Positions 51,833-60,413 of a stretch of 64,000 nt of DNA are shown one piece after another. Each line of letters starts with the position of its first letter. Positions within the stretch are counted from its first letter, which is position 1. The DNA is from Aquiflexum lacus. GTDB taxonomy: Bacteria; Bacteroidota; Bacteroidia; Cytophagales; Cyclobacteriaceae. Below the pieces are notes generated by a model. It had not been told where the DNA came from and did no database searches. It saw only the letters and a list, made by a program, of their open reading frames with translations. The position numbers and the translations under genes are program-made. The stretch lies in NCBI RefSeq assembly GCF_015476655.1, contig NZ_JABFHF010000024.1, positions 25,057 to 89,056 of the forward strand, in the 5' to 3' direction.

Positions 51833-52834
51833 TCACTTTTTAAACATCAACTCTCCTGCATCATAATCAGAAGGCTCCAAACTTGTCAGATACAGGTAAA
51901 GCGCCTCCAAATCTTCATCGGTCATCCTTGAAAATGGCCCCCAGTGCATTTGAGAGATATTGATGATTCTGCCCTGCCGGAACCTGGCTTTCCATTCTTC
52001 CGCGGTTTTGAATTTTGACAAGGCGCTGTTTGGATGCGGGGTGATATTGGGAGTCCGCGTCCAAACTTCGGGGTCTCCCCCAACGGCCAAAGCAAATTCC
52101 GGCCAAGGTTCGAATTCCATACCTCCGGCATATTCTGGTCCCGTGGCTTCAAAAGTCATGGGATCTCTGTTGGTATGACATCCCACACAGTTGGCCACAT
52201 ACCTGGAAAGGTATTCACCCCGCTCAATGGTAGCTGCCATGGGGGGAGCAAAAGAAGGCGGTGAGGGTTTTTCAATCGGCTGAAAAGAAGAAGCGATTAT
52301 CCGAACTGCTTTACCCATAAAAGACCAATCGTTATCCGATACTTCGTTTTTTACAGGGTCCAAGGTTCTCAAATAGGATACCACTGCAATCAGGTCTTCA
52401 TCTGCCATATCCCAAAAAGGCATTAGCACGGATAAAGTAGCTGTTCCATCAGGTTTGACCGCATGGCGCATCATTCTAAAGATTTCCCCATCAGAATATC
52501 TTCCTATACCCGTGGTTGGGTCGGGTGTTAAATTTCTCGTATACAAAGTACCTATTGGACCCAAAGGAAATTCTCCACCCCCTTTTAACGGGATGTTTTC
52601 CCCGGCATCTGCAGCTATCATTTCCGCAACGCTGCTTACATGGCAGTTGGAACAATGGGCAGGTCCGTGAACCAGGTATTTTCCCCTTTCGATCAGGGTA
52701 GAGTCAGTACTGACCTGAAGATTTGGGTAGGGGATATCATAGGTTTTATTCCAATTCAATTGGACATAAACAAACATTCCTCCAATGACTACAATCAGGA
52801 GGCCAAGGATTCCGAAGATAATTTTCTTTAACAT
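51833..52834 (-). CDS. Diheme cytochrome c, membrane-anchored
   Basis: The protein has 333 residues with an N-terminal membrane anchor (residues 4-26). Two heme sites: CSNCH (Cys61, Cys64, His65) and CVGCH (Cys216, Cys219, His220). Met ligands are probably in the segments around MPFWDMADEDL and MHWGPFSRMTDEDL, each followed by the typical final helix. It resembles the diheme subunits of alcohol or aldehyde dehydrogenase complexes. It may accept electrons from a periplasmic dehydrogenase such as those in this window. Confidence 0.9.
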   Translation of the reverse strand: MLKKIIFGILGLLIVVIGGMFVYVQLNWNKTYDIPYPNLQVSTDSTLIERGKYLVHGPAHCSNCHVSSVAEMIAADAGENIPLKGGGEFPLGPIGTLYTRNLTPDPTTGIGRYSDGEIFRMMRHAVKPDGTATLSVLMPFWDMADEDLIAVVSYLRTLDPVKNEVSDNDWSFMGKAVRIIASSFQPIEKPSPPSFAPPMAATIERGEYLSRYVANCVGCHTNRDPMTFEATGPEYAGGMEFEPWPEFALAVGGDPEVWTRTPNITPHPNSALSKFKTAEEWKARFRQGRIINISQMHWGPFSRMTDEDLEALYLYLTSLEPSDYDAGELMFKK

Positions 52835-52886
52835 GGTGCTTTGCGGGTTGGTGGTTTGACATTATTTGATAAGATTTTTTTGAGCT

Positions 52887-53891
52887 CTAGTTTTTCAATA
52901 CAACCCGGAAACGGGCTTTACCTGATTTTAGGTGATCTAGGGCTTCATTGACTTGAGACATGGGATATTCTTCTGTAATCGGGTAAATGTCATGTCTTAC
53001 ACAGAATTCCAACATAGTTCGTGTCAAGGCCGGGCTTCCTAAAGGACTGCCCGCGACAGATTTTTCTCCAGTAATAAGCGTAAAGGCGGGGATGGCCAAA
53101 GGTTCTAAAACCGCTCCTACATTGTGAAATTTTCCTTTAGGAGCTAAAACTGTCAGATACGAATTCCAATCTAAAGTCACATTGGTCGTATTCAGAATGA
53201 AACTCAAACTTCCGGCGATTTTCGCCAGTTCTTCCGGATTTGTAGAATCCACAACCCTTGTCGCTCCCATTTCCAGAATTGACTTCTTTTTGTCAGGGTT
53301 GGAGCTAAAAGCAATGACTTCACAACCCCATTTGTTCAGGAATTTGAGTGCCATATGACCGAGACCTCCGATGCCGATGACACCAACTTTGTCAGTTGCT
53401 TTTACTCCGGCCAGAATGATGGGATTGAATACGGTGATTCCGCCACATAGCAATGGTCCGGCCTTGTCCAAATCGATTCCCTCAGGTAGCGGTATTGCCC
53501 AGGACCAATGACTGCGAACAAAGTCTGCAAAGCCACCATGTCGCCCGCCAATAGTGAATTCGGCAGAAGTGCAGAGATGATGTGCGCCATCCATACACTC
53601 ATGACAGGACATACAAGATCCAGAGAACCAGCCCAAGCCGACCTTATCCCCAACTTTTACATTTTTGACAGCATTACCTGCTGCAACTACTTCACCAATG
53701 ATTTCATGTCCTGGGACAATTGGGTAGGCAGTCATTCCCCAGTCATTGTTCATCATACTGAGATCTGAATGGCAGATTCCGCAGTTGATTACCCGGATAT
53801 CTACTTGTTCAGAACCTAAGTCTCCCATTTCGTAAGAAAAGGGCTTTAATTTTTCATGCGGCCCGTTGGCTGCAAATGCTGTAACTTTCAT
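52887..53891 (-). CDS. Zinc-dependent alcohol/aldehyde dehydrogenase (YahK/CAD-like)
   Basis: The protein has 334 residues. Catalytic zinc ligands: Cys40 in CGICHSD, His62 in VPGHE and the Cys in GPLLCGGITV. Structural zinc: Cys93, 96, 99 and 107. The nucleotide-binding loop is GVIGIGGLGHMAL (about 170-182). The set matches NADPH-dependent aldehyde reductases of the cinnamyl alcohol dehydrogenase group. It lies 53 bp upstream of the cytochrome gene on the same strand. Confidence 0.93.
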   Translation of the reverse strand: MKVTAFAANGPHEKLKPFSYEMGDLGSEQVDIRVINCGICHSDLSMMNNDWGMTAYPIVPGHEIIGEVVAAGNAVKNVKVGDKVGLGWFSGSCMSCHECMDGAHHLCTSAEFTIGGRHGGFADFVRSHWSWAIPLPEGIDLDKAGPLLCGGITVFNPIILAGVKATDKVGVIGIGGLGHMALKFLNKWGCEVIAFSSNPDKKKSILEMGATRVVDSTNPEELAKIAGSLSFILNTTNVTLDWNSYLTVLAPKGKFHNVGAVLEPLAIPAFTLITGEKSVAGSPLGSPALTRTMLEFCVRHDIYPITEEYPMSQVNEALDHLKSGKARFRVVLKN

Positions 53892-53981
53892 ATTTTTATT
53901 TGAGTTAAATTGTGGTTAAATTTTTTATCAATTGGAAATCAAACTCTAAGCATTGGATTAAAACCTATATGATGTTCTTAT

Positions 53982-54614
53982 TTATTTTTTATTCCACTGA
54001 AGAATCAGCTCAGTAACAAAAAGCGGAATGACCCAGGAAACCCAGATCATGGTCGGACCTCTTTCGATAAAGTTTCCCATTTCCACAAAAACAGGGGTGC
54101 TGTTCAGCCAGCGGAATAATACAAAAGCAAAAGTGACTACATAGCTTCTGACCATCCATTCCTTGTGCATTTGAATCCGCCGCAGCAGTATAAATCGGAA
54201 TGCCATGCCTGTGGTGGATATCCAAGCCAAAGCCAACACAATTAATGAGAGCGCCCAGGTCCAATGTACAGCTATCCCGGTTGTTAGTGCCATGTTAACC
54301 GAACTGATAGTCCCAATAAAGATGGCAGTCAGGTAAGTCAAGCCCATCACCCGGTGGACTTTGATATACTTGTTCCTAAAAGCAGTCCAAAACTGAAAAG
54401 GACCAAGGGTCAAAGCAATCAGGCCCCCTGAAATATGACCGATCAGTGGCCATTTCATGATCCAAAACCTGCCGTATACTTCCTTGTCAAACCCATAATA
54501 GGGTAAGGCATCGTCAATGACAAACTTTCCGGCAAAGACGATCAGGAAAACCCAAGCCAACAGCAACAGCCAGGTTTTGGGTTTGTTGGGGACAAGGGTT
54601 AGGGTTTTGGCCAT
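53982..54614 (-). CDS. DUF2306 family membrane protein
   Basis: The protein has 210 residues and about six membrane helices. WPLIGHISGGLIALTLGPFQFWTAFRNKYIKVHRVMG and RRIQMHKEWMVRSYVVTFAFVLFRW contain the conserved His residues of DUF2306 proteins (a His in the third helix region, HR and HKEWM). The family has no established function; the His pattern suggests heme or metal binding. Confidence 0.85.
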   Translation of the reverse strand: MAKTLTLVPNKPKTWLLLLAWVFLIVFAGKFVIDDALPYYGFDKEVYGRFWIMKWPLIGHISGGLIALTLGPFQFWTAFRNKYIKVHRVMGLTYLTAIFIGTISSVNMALTTGIAVHWTWALSLIVLALAWISTTGMAFRFILLRRIQMHKEWMVRSYVVTFAFVLFRWLNSTPVFVEMGNFIERGPTMIWVSWVIPLFVTELILQWNKK

Positions 54615-54735
54615 GGTTTCAATAAAAGGGGTTAATGGTCTTTTTCTAAGATTATAATTTCGCTTTTGTCAGATACTGGTTTTGTAAACGAGCCATATAC
54701 CGCAGTTTATGGCTTCAATACATTTTTAGGCATTT

Positions 54736-55755
54736 TTATTTATCATGTTTATGATGATCCGAATTCTTATAATGCTCTTTAATTAGATCCCTACCGAAAT
54801 CTCCGTCAAAATCTCTCCATACGGTGTGAATGTGATTGGCATTGTTCTGGACATTGTCAAACTCAATTAAGAACGATTTCCCTTGAATCCGATAATAGTG
54901 ACCTTCACCGAGTACAGTTGCTCCGGCCCATCCAAATCTTACTTCATTTATTTCTTCATCCTTAATGCTATTCATTCTCTTTTCGGCCTGCTCAGCCGGC
55001 ATGGTGGATAGATATTCATCAAGAAGTTTAAAAAAAATAAGTTGTTGATTCCTGTTTAGCTGACCATACATAATTCCTACGGGACTTAAAGGTTCGACTT
55101 CTGGGGATTTCCCTGTAACAATATCAAAAAATGGTTCCTGCTGAAATATTGCCACTTCCCTTTGCTCTGCTGATAATGAGTTTATCAATTCAAAGCCTAG
55201 GTCCTCTTCCTTTTGAAGCGTGCGCTCACCTTCTCTGGGTCCGGAAGGAATTCTTGCTGGATTCGCTCCTAAAAATCGGGGAGCAATTTCAACGTTTCCG
55301 TTATGGATTGTAAAATTCAGGGAAACATGATGGCCTTCAAAAGAGAAAGCCCATAAGCTGTCCTTTTCAGGATTTCCATAAAATGCTACCGAATAACTTT
55401 CAGGATTTCTCATGATGGAATCGCCACTGATTTCCAAAAGGATATTTTCCAAATCGATGATTTTCATCGTTTTATTATATCCCGTTTCTGAGAGAAAAGT
55501 CTTGAGGAGTTCATCCAATTTGGACTTCTGATTTGGATCAAGTTCGTTCAGCTGAATTCCTGCTCTAGGAAACATTGAACTAGGTATATAATGCCAGCGC
55601 AATCTAGACTCGTCATTGAAGGACATTTGCGTTTTGTTCCTTTGAGGCTGAGTCAAAGATTTCAAAAAATCGACAGCAGGTTTATCAGTCAACAGGCCGA
55701 ATGCCATAACTATAGCTGCAACAGCCAAAAGGCTAACAATAACAATTTTCCTCAT
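54736..55755 (-). CDS. DUF3500 family exported protein
   Basis: The protein has 339 residues. A hydrophobic leader (residues 3-22) suggests export. LRWHYIPSSMFPRAGIQLNELDPNQKSKLDELLKTFLSETGY, FSFEGHHVSLNFTI and IEFDNVQNNANHIHTVWRDFDGDFG are typical of DUF3500. The family is uncharacterised. The tail is His/Lys-rich. Confidence 0.88.
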   Translation of the reverse strand: MRKIVIVSLLAVAAIVMAFGLLTDKPAVDFLKSLTQPQRNKTQMSFNDESRLRWHYIPSSMFPRAGIQLNELDPNQKSKLDELLKTFLSETGYNKTMKIIDLENILLEISGDSIMRNPESYSVAFYGNPEKDSLWAFSFEGHHVSLNFTIHNGNVEIAPRFLGANPARIPSGPREGERTLQKEEDLGFELINSLSAEQREVAIFQQEPFFDIVTGKSPEVEPLSPVGIMYGQLNRNQQLIFFKLLDEYLSTMPAEQAEKRMNSIKDEEINEVRFGWAGATVLGEGHYYRIQGKSFLIEFDNVQNNANHIHTVWRDFDGDFGRDLIKEHYKNSDHHKHDK

Positions 55756-55806
55756 ATCATTAAAGTTTTTTATGATGCCTAAGGGATAGGTTTCTCAAAT
55801 TCAGCT

Positions 55807-55925
55807 GTTCGGGATTTAAAATCCCGAACCACAGATAAAAGGGATTTGCAATCCGAACTTAATCAGCCAGCTAATAATCCGAATTATAAATTCGGTTTAT
55901 CTGACTTCGTCCCGACAACTGTACG
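55807..55925. repeat. Cluster of short palindromes
   Basis: GTTCGGGATTT and AAATCCCGAAC pair perfectly (55807-55829, one-base loop). After it come AAGGGATTTGCAATCCGAACTT (an imperfect version), CCGAATTATAAATTCGG (about 55879) and CCCGACAACTGTACGGG (about 55910). The cluster lies between the SnoaL-like and DUF3500 genes and resembles the cluster at 8386. Confidence 0.65.
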
Positions 55926-55955
55926 GGGTCCAAATTTCGAAGAGCGAAGGTTCCA

Positions 55956-56381
55956 CTAATTCAGAGCATCACTTAATTTTTTGGTATCCACATACTGCTG
56001 AAAAGCAGCTACTTTCCCGTCTTTCAATGTCCAGAAATGGGCCACTTGGGCATTATAACTTTTTCCGTTATTGGATTTGGCATCATAGCGCAAAGTGGCC
56101 AGCACTTTATCGTTGAACATCTCGTGCAGCTCGATATCTACCAAATTAAAATATTCATGTTCCTGCATTATCCGGCCAAAAACGCCATTCAAGACAGCTT
56201 CAGGCCCAATGTAAGGATTACCATCTGCATAGGCATTGCCTTCGGCTTCATTCCAGACTATATTTGGATCCATAGCACCAAGTACTGCAGGAATATCCCC
56301 TTTAGCAAAAGCTTTGTAAAGCCCATCTATGACAGCCCTGTTTTGAGTGGCATTTTTTAAATCATCTTCATGTGTTTTCAT
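55956..56381 (-). CDS. SnoaL-like/NTF2-fold protein
   Basis: The protein has 141 residues without signal peptide. AVIDGLYKAFAKGDIPAVLGAMDPNIVWNEAEGN and HFWTLKDGKVAAFQQYVDT are the start and end of a SnoaL-like NTF2 fold, a cone-shaped pocket used by small isomerases and hydrolases. The substrate is unknown. Copy A of the phased triple repeat lies 127 bp upstream. Confidence 0.87.
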   Translation of the reverse strand: MKTHEDDLKNATQNRAVIDGLYKAFAKGDIPAVLGAMDPNIVWNEAEGNAYADGNPYIGPEAVLNGVFGRIMQEHEYFNLVDIELHEMFNDKVLATLRYDAKSNNGKSYNAQVAHFWTLKDGKVAAFQQYVDTKKLSDALN

Positions 56382-56507
56382 AGGAATCTTTTATATGTTT
56401 CGTATATTTTTTGATTTTGGAAAAATAATGACGGATTCAATGATCTGACTGTCAGCAATAAATCAGATTATAATTTACCATTTCAATTTTTGAAATGAAA
56501 CCTATCT

Positions 56508-56559
56508 AGGACGAAACAACCCCTTTTCTGTCCCAATGCATGGATTTATTTCCCCAATG
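56508..56559. promoter_or_regulatory. 21-bp-phased triple repeat, copy A
   Basis: AGGACGAA at 56508-56515, TCCCAATG at 56531-56538 and CCCCAATG at 56552-56559. It lies 9 bp beyond the stop of the TonB-type receptor gene and 127 bp upstream of the SnoaL-like gene, both on the minus strand. Apart from a few bases it is identical to copy B over about 50 bp. Confidence 0.65.
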
Positions 56560-56568
56560 AAAAAATGA

Positions 56569-58986
56569 TCAATTCGTAACTCTTCTTTGTTCCTCTTGGG
56601 AACCTACTTTTCTATTCCTTGTTCCTTGGATCTTGCTGTTTCCAAACTTGTAAGTGTAGGTGGCCATAAACACCCTTTTTTCAAATTGCAACCTGCCAGA
56701 AAATTCCAATTCAGCACCCTCAAATGACCTCCATCGCAATTGACTTGTTTCAAAAATATCATTGCAGGACACCCTTAAAACACCTGCCTTTTCAAAATCT
56801 TTTTGGACTCCAAGATTGACAAAGCCCCGGGAAAGCCAATTGAAATAGCCATTGATGGTGGGTGAATTATAATTGCCCATCAACTCAATGGTGTATTTTT
56901 TGGGAAGGGTGAATGTATTGGTCAGCACCACTTGAATGCCTTTCTGGTCAACTTCATAAATCTCCCCGTTTAACTCTGAATTGACTCTTTGATAATTGGC
57001 CGTGAAATTGTTTTGGGTTTCCCACCAGGAAGTTATTTTTAAAGGAAAAGCAACCATCATGGCAACAGTCTGCCTTTGGTCAAGATTTTCAGTTCTTAAG
57101 AATACGGTATTAGTCTCTTCGTCCAAGGTAGGTTGAAAGGAAGCGATGACATTTTTGTCCGTGCTGTACTGCACAAAGAATAGCATACTCTTATAGGAAT
57201 AATCTGTTTTGAAGGTGTTGGTGTAAGTAGGCAGAATGTTTTCATTTCCGGCAAAAAAAGAAAATGGGTCAGAAAAAAACACAAAGGGTGCCATTTCATT
57301 GAAAGTTGGCCTTGTAATCCTGCGGCCATAGGACACTTGAATCAAGTTGTCGGCATTGATTTTTCTGGATAAAAATGTCGTTGGAAAGAAATCCCCGTAA
57401 TGCCTGTCAACGATTTTCTCTCCAGAAACGGTCGTCAGGTTGGTTTGGGTGTTTTCATACCTGACTCCTGCATTTAAGGTAGTCTTTTCATCAAAGTTAA
57501 TTTTAGCTGAGGAAAACGCTGCCAATATATCCTCATTGAGAAGGCCATCATTGGTGAATTTCGGATCTATAAGCCAATCAGATCCCAATTTCTCTTCGAA
57601 GACCACCGTATTGGTGAATTTTGAAAAAGTAGCTCTGAGACCTGATTCAACAGCTATTGATTTTCCGATTTTCATGGAATGGTTGAGGTCTGTCACCCAA
57701 AGGTCAATGGGAGTGTCTTTGGTTATTCTGAATTCCTCCGAACTGATCAAATCATTGGATTCATTATAATTCATAATGGTATACCAGGATGGATTGGAGT
57801 TTTTGTAGGTAAGGTAATCTATATTGGTACTGATAACCTGCCCGTTTTGGAAAGTATGCTGAAGATTGATATTGCCCATGATATGGCTCCAGTAGTTCTC
57901 TTCAATCGTTGTCATCCTGACAAGGGTATCCGGGGAAATGGAATAACTGGATTTGGTAACATTGGGTGCAGTCATATCCCAGCGGTTATTATAACCACTG
58001 ACCAAACCACTGAGGATGGTATTGGTTGTTAATTTGTAATCAAATCCAGCCTGATAATTGATGGCTTTCCTTGTGCCAAAACGATCGGTGGTTGTTTCGA
58101 TACCTATGTCTTCAAATCCGTTGTTGTTACCTCTAAAGGCTTCCCATTCCTGAACCTGATCGACATAAGTCGCAGACAAAATCCCAAACCAACTGAATTT
58201 GGGACCCTGATGGTTGAGGCTGAAGCTCATGTTACCATTATAGCCAGATCCATAGCCTTGGCCTATGGTCAGGATACCATTAGTACCTATCATGTCATTG
58301 TCTTTTTTCATCACGATATTGATGAATCCCGCATCACCGTCAGCATCATAGTTGGCAGGGGGGACTGTGATGATTTCGATCTTTTCAACATCACTGGAAT
58401 TGAGACCTGCCAGCATCTGATAAGCAGCTTCCATGGGCATCCTAAACCTATGACCGTTCATTAAAATAACCACACCGTTTTTTCCTAAAACCGATAAGGA
58501 ATTGCTCTGCCTGTTTACCATTACACCGGGAGATCTATCCAGTACATCGATGACCGACAACCCCGCAGCGGAAATGCTGTTGGCCACATTGACTACCATT
58601 TTCCCCTGTTCGAGTTCAAAAAATGGTCGGGTAGCAACTACTGTCACTTCCTCAAGATTTTGGTCTTCCTGAACCAAAATGATTGTTGCCAGATTATTCT
58701 TTTCTGTTCCCAAAAAACTGAACACCGGTGAATGGGTTTTGGCATATCCCAGGATATGTACTTCCACATAGTATTCCCCTTTGGGTATCTCTTTGAAAAT
58801 AAAGTTACCGGATTCATCGGAAACAACCCCTTTGACCATAGCGGAATCAGGCTTGTTCCAAAGTAAGACGTTCGCAAAGGACATCTCTTTTGCTTTTGCA
58901 TCATGAACCTTACCCTGAATAATCCCTTGTGTAAATCCCTGAGATACTAAAAAAAATAAAAGCACCGAATTTATTAAAGCTTTCAT
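56569..58986 (-). CDS. TonB-dependent receptor-like outer-membrane protein
   Basis: The protein has 805 residues with a signal peptide ending SQGFTQ. Residues about 20-110 form a CarboxypepD-reg-like domain (IIQGKVHDAKAKEMSFANVLLW ... GYAKTHSPVF). A plug follows (VIDVLDRSPGVMVNRQ, GVVILMNGHRFRM, VEKIEIITVPPANYDADGDAGFINIV). The rest is an outer-membrane barrel of the OMP_b-brl_3 type. No SusD partner follows, so it is likely a lone receptor-like barrel rather than a polysaccharide SusC. The last residues (RNRKVGSQEEQRRVTN) are a polar tail. Confidence 0.9.
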   Translation of the reverse strand: MKALINSVLLFFLVSQGFTQGIIQGKVHDAKAKEMSFANVLLWNKPDSAMVKGVVSDESGNFIFKEIPKGEYYVEVHILGYAKTHSPVFSFLGTEKNNLATIILVQEDQNLEEVTVVATRPFFELEQGKMVVNVANSISAAGLSVIDVLDRSPGVMVNRQSNSLSVLGKNGVVILMNGHRFRMPMEAAYQMLAGLNSSDVEKIEIITVPPANYDADGDAGFINIVMKKDNDMIGTNGILTIGQGYGSGYNGNMSFSLNHQGPKFSWFGILSATYVDQVQEWEAFRGNNNGFEDIGIETTTDRFGTRKAINYQAGFDYKLTTNTILSGLVSGYNNRWDMTAPNVTKSSYSISPDTLVRMTTIEENYWSHIMGNINLQHTFQNGQVISTNIDYLTYKNSNPSWYTIMNYNESNDLISSEEFRITKDTPIDLWVTDLNHSMKIGKSIAVESGLRATFSKFTNTVVFEEKLGSDWLIDPKFTNDGLLNEDILAAFSSAKINFDEKTTLNAGVRYENTQTNLTTVSGEKIVDRHYGDFFPTTFLSRKINADNLIQVSYGRRITRPTFNEMAPFVFFSDPFSFFAGNENILPTYTNTFKTDYSYKSMLFFVQYSTDKNVIASFQPTLDEETNTVFLRTENLDQRQTVAMMVAFPLKITSWWETQNNFTANYQRVNSELNGEIYEVDQKGIQVVLTNTFTLPKKYTIELMGNYNSPTINGYFNWLSRGFVNLGVQKDFEKAGVLRVSCNDIFETSQLRWRSFEGAELEFSGRLQFEKRVFMATYTYKFGNSKIQGTRNRKVGSQEEQRRVTN

Positions 58987-59118
58987 GGCTGTGTATAATT
59001 AAAATGTCAAATTGAATGGTTTCTGATTTTGAGTTTAACTACTCAAAATGAATTGAAAACCAGGGAGGTATTTAGATCCCCCTGGCTTATTGAATGAGAG
59101 AATTGACTGAAAAAACGG

Positions 59119-59634
59119 TTAATTTTCCTTTGTGTCGTTATTGCTGATATCCCTTACGCAGAGATATTTGCCATCACGTTTTTCCCAGATAGCCATGTAC
59201 TTACCGGAAGAGATGACTTTTCCGGATGCGTCCATTCTAGTGGTTTTACCCACTTCAGTAACGGTGTTTTCGTTACCAAAAACATCTAAAACTTCGTATT
59301 TGACGGTAGTTCCTGCAGGTCTGGAAGCCATACTTGCTTCGATCTCCTTTTGAATGGCAGCTTTACCTACAGCCATTGGAGAATCTCCACCCATACTCAC
59401 AGCATCGTCACTATAGAAAGCTAGCAAGGCTGTGACATCACCGGCATTATCAGCGGCTGCCCATGCATTTTCCAATCGCTGGATTTCAGCTTTAATGGCA
59501 GCCATATCCGGTGCTACTGATACAGCCATTACTTCAGGTGCAGTCGCTTCTTTGGGAGCGGGTGTGCAGGCAACACTGAATAGAGAAAGAGCGATACAGG
59601 CTGTTGCTATTCGGAAATAGTTATTTTTGTTCAT
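59119..59634 (-). CDS. NTF2-like (DUF4440/SgcJ type) lipoprotein
   Basis: The protein has 171 residues. The lipoprotein signal ends LFSVAC (Cys23). IKAEIQRLENAWAAADNAGDVTALLAFYSDDAVSMGGDSPMAVGKAAIQKEI and YMAIWEKRDGKYLCVRDISNND are typical of DUF4440. The function is unknown. Copy B of the phased repeat lies about 270 bp upstream. Confidence 0.87.
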   Translation of the reverse strand: MNKNNYFRIATACIALSLFSVACTPAPKEATAPEVMAVSVAPDMAAIKAEIQRLENAWAAADNAGDVTALLAFYSDDAVSMGGDSPMAVGKAAIQKEIEASMASRPAGTTVKYEVLDVFGNENTVTEVGKTTRMDASGKVISSGKYMAIWEKRDGKYLCVRDISNNDTKEN

Positions 59635-60061
59635 TTTGATTGTTGTTTAATGCCTACTCTATGCGGTTTTCGGCTTACCCGTTTTTTCTCAAACTATTTT
59701 TGTCCTGCCATTATCGCTTCCATACCCTCAGATGTGGGTTCATAGATCGGTAGATCACTAAACCCACCTATTTTCTGAATAAGCTCTTAATGTATTGTGT
59801 GTATCATTTTGCCAGTTTTGGATAAAAATTGTTTTTTTGGCTTGCAATGATTTCTTATAATGAGATAATTTAAATTTTATTCCTTTTAATAGAAAGCCAT
59901 CAAGGACGAAGCAGCACATATACTGTCCCAATGCAGGGATTTATTTCCCCAATGAAAAAAAATCGGGCATTGGCAAAAAATTTACCCTATTTGCCGCCGC
60001 CCAACTTTTATCAACTAATATTCACTTTACTCATTCAAAAAGGGTTATTTACTGTTTTTAG
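59635..60061. other. Intergenic region with coding relic and phased repeat
   Basis: On the minus strand 59694-59781 reads IQKIGGFSDLPIYEPTSEG MEAIMAGQK and then stop, a protein-like stretch with a stop eight codons before it. It could be the remains of a gene. Copy B of the triple repeat is at 59903-59954. No intact gene is seen. Confidence 0.4.
59903..59954. promoter_or_regulatory. 21-bp-phased triple repeat, copy B
   Basis: AGGACGAA at 59903-59910, TCCCAATG at 59926-59933, CCCCAATG at 59947-59954, followed by AAAAAAA. It lies between the NTF2-like lipoprotein gene (minus strand) and the frameshifted small ORF. Confidence 0.65.
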
Positions 60062-60230
60062 TTACTTGCTTGGCCTGCTAAGGTCTTTGTCCAGTTTATA
60101 GACGTAGTTCCAAGAACTTGCCATGGAAGATCTAAATGCTGCTTGAAGTTCGTCTCAGAGAAGTCGGGATAGTCCAACTCAGGACTAACCCCAATACACA
60201 GAGGATTAAATAATTGATTTTTCTTTTCAT
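60062..60230 (-). pseudogene. Small exported peptide gene, apparently frameshifted
   Basis: From the ATG at 60228-60230 the frame gives MKRKINYLILCVLGLVLSW then TIPTSLR, a good signal peptide or membrane helix, but ends after 32 codons. Shifting frame near codon 27 gives DELQAAFRSSMASSWNYVYK and then LDKDLSRPSK before TAA at 60062-60064. The combined reading of about 56 residues looks protein-like, so I suspect a small gene with one frameshift (true or sequencing). It is divergent from the histidine kinase, with copy C of the phased repeat between them. Confidence 0.4.
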
Positions 60231-60305
60231 AATAATCTTGATTTTGATTGTTTTTAAAAATCTTGAAACAATGTCAATTTTATTTAAGGTCTTCTCGAAT
60301 GGTTT

Positions 60306-60357
60306 AGGACGAACCGACCCGAAAAATGTCCCAATGGGTTGATTTTTTTTCCGAACG
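60306..60357 (+). promoter_or_regulatory. 21-bp-phased triple repeat, copy C
   Basis: AGGACGAA at 60306-60313, TCCCAATG at 60329-60336 and TCCGAACG at 60350-60357. It ends 57 bp before the start of the histidine kinase gene, in the place where an activator or repressor of that operon would bind. Confidence 0.65.
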
Positions 60358-60413
60358 TTTTTTTAAGATGCAATTAATTGATATTAAAAGACTTTTTATT
60401 CTATATTTAGTGA

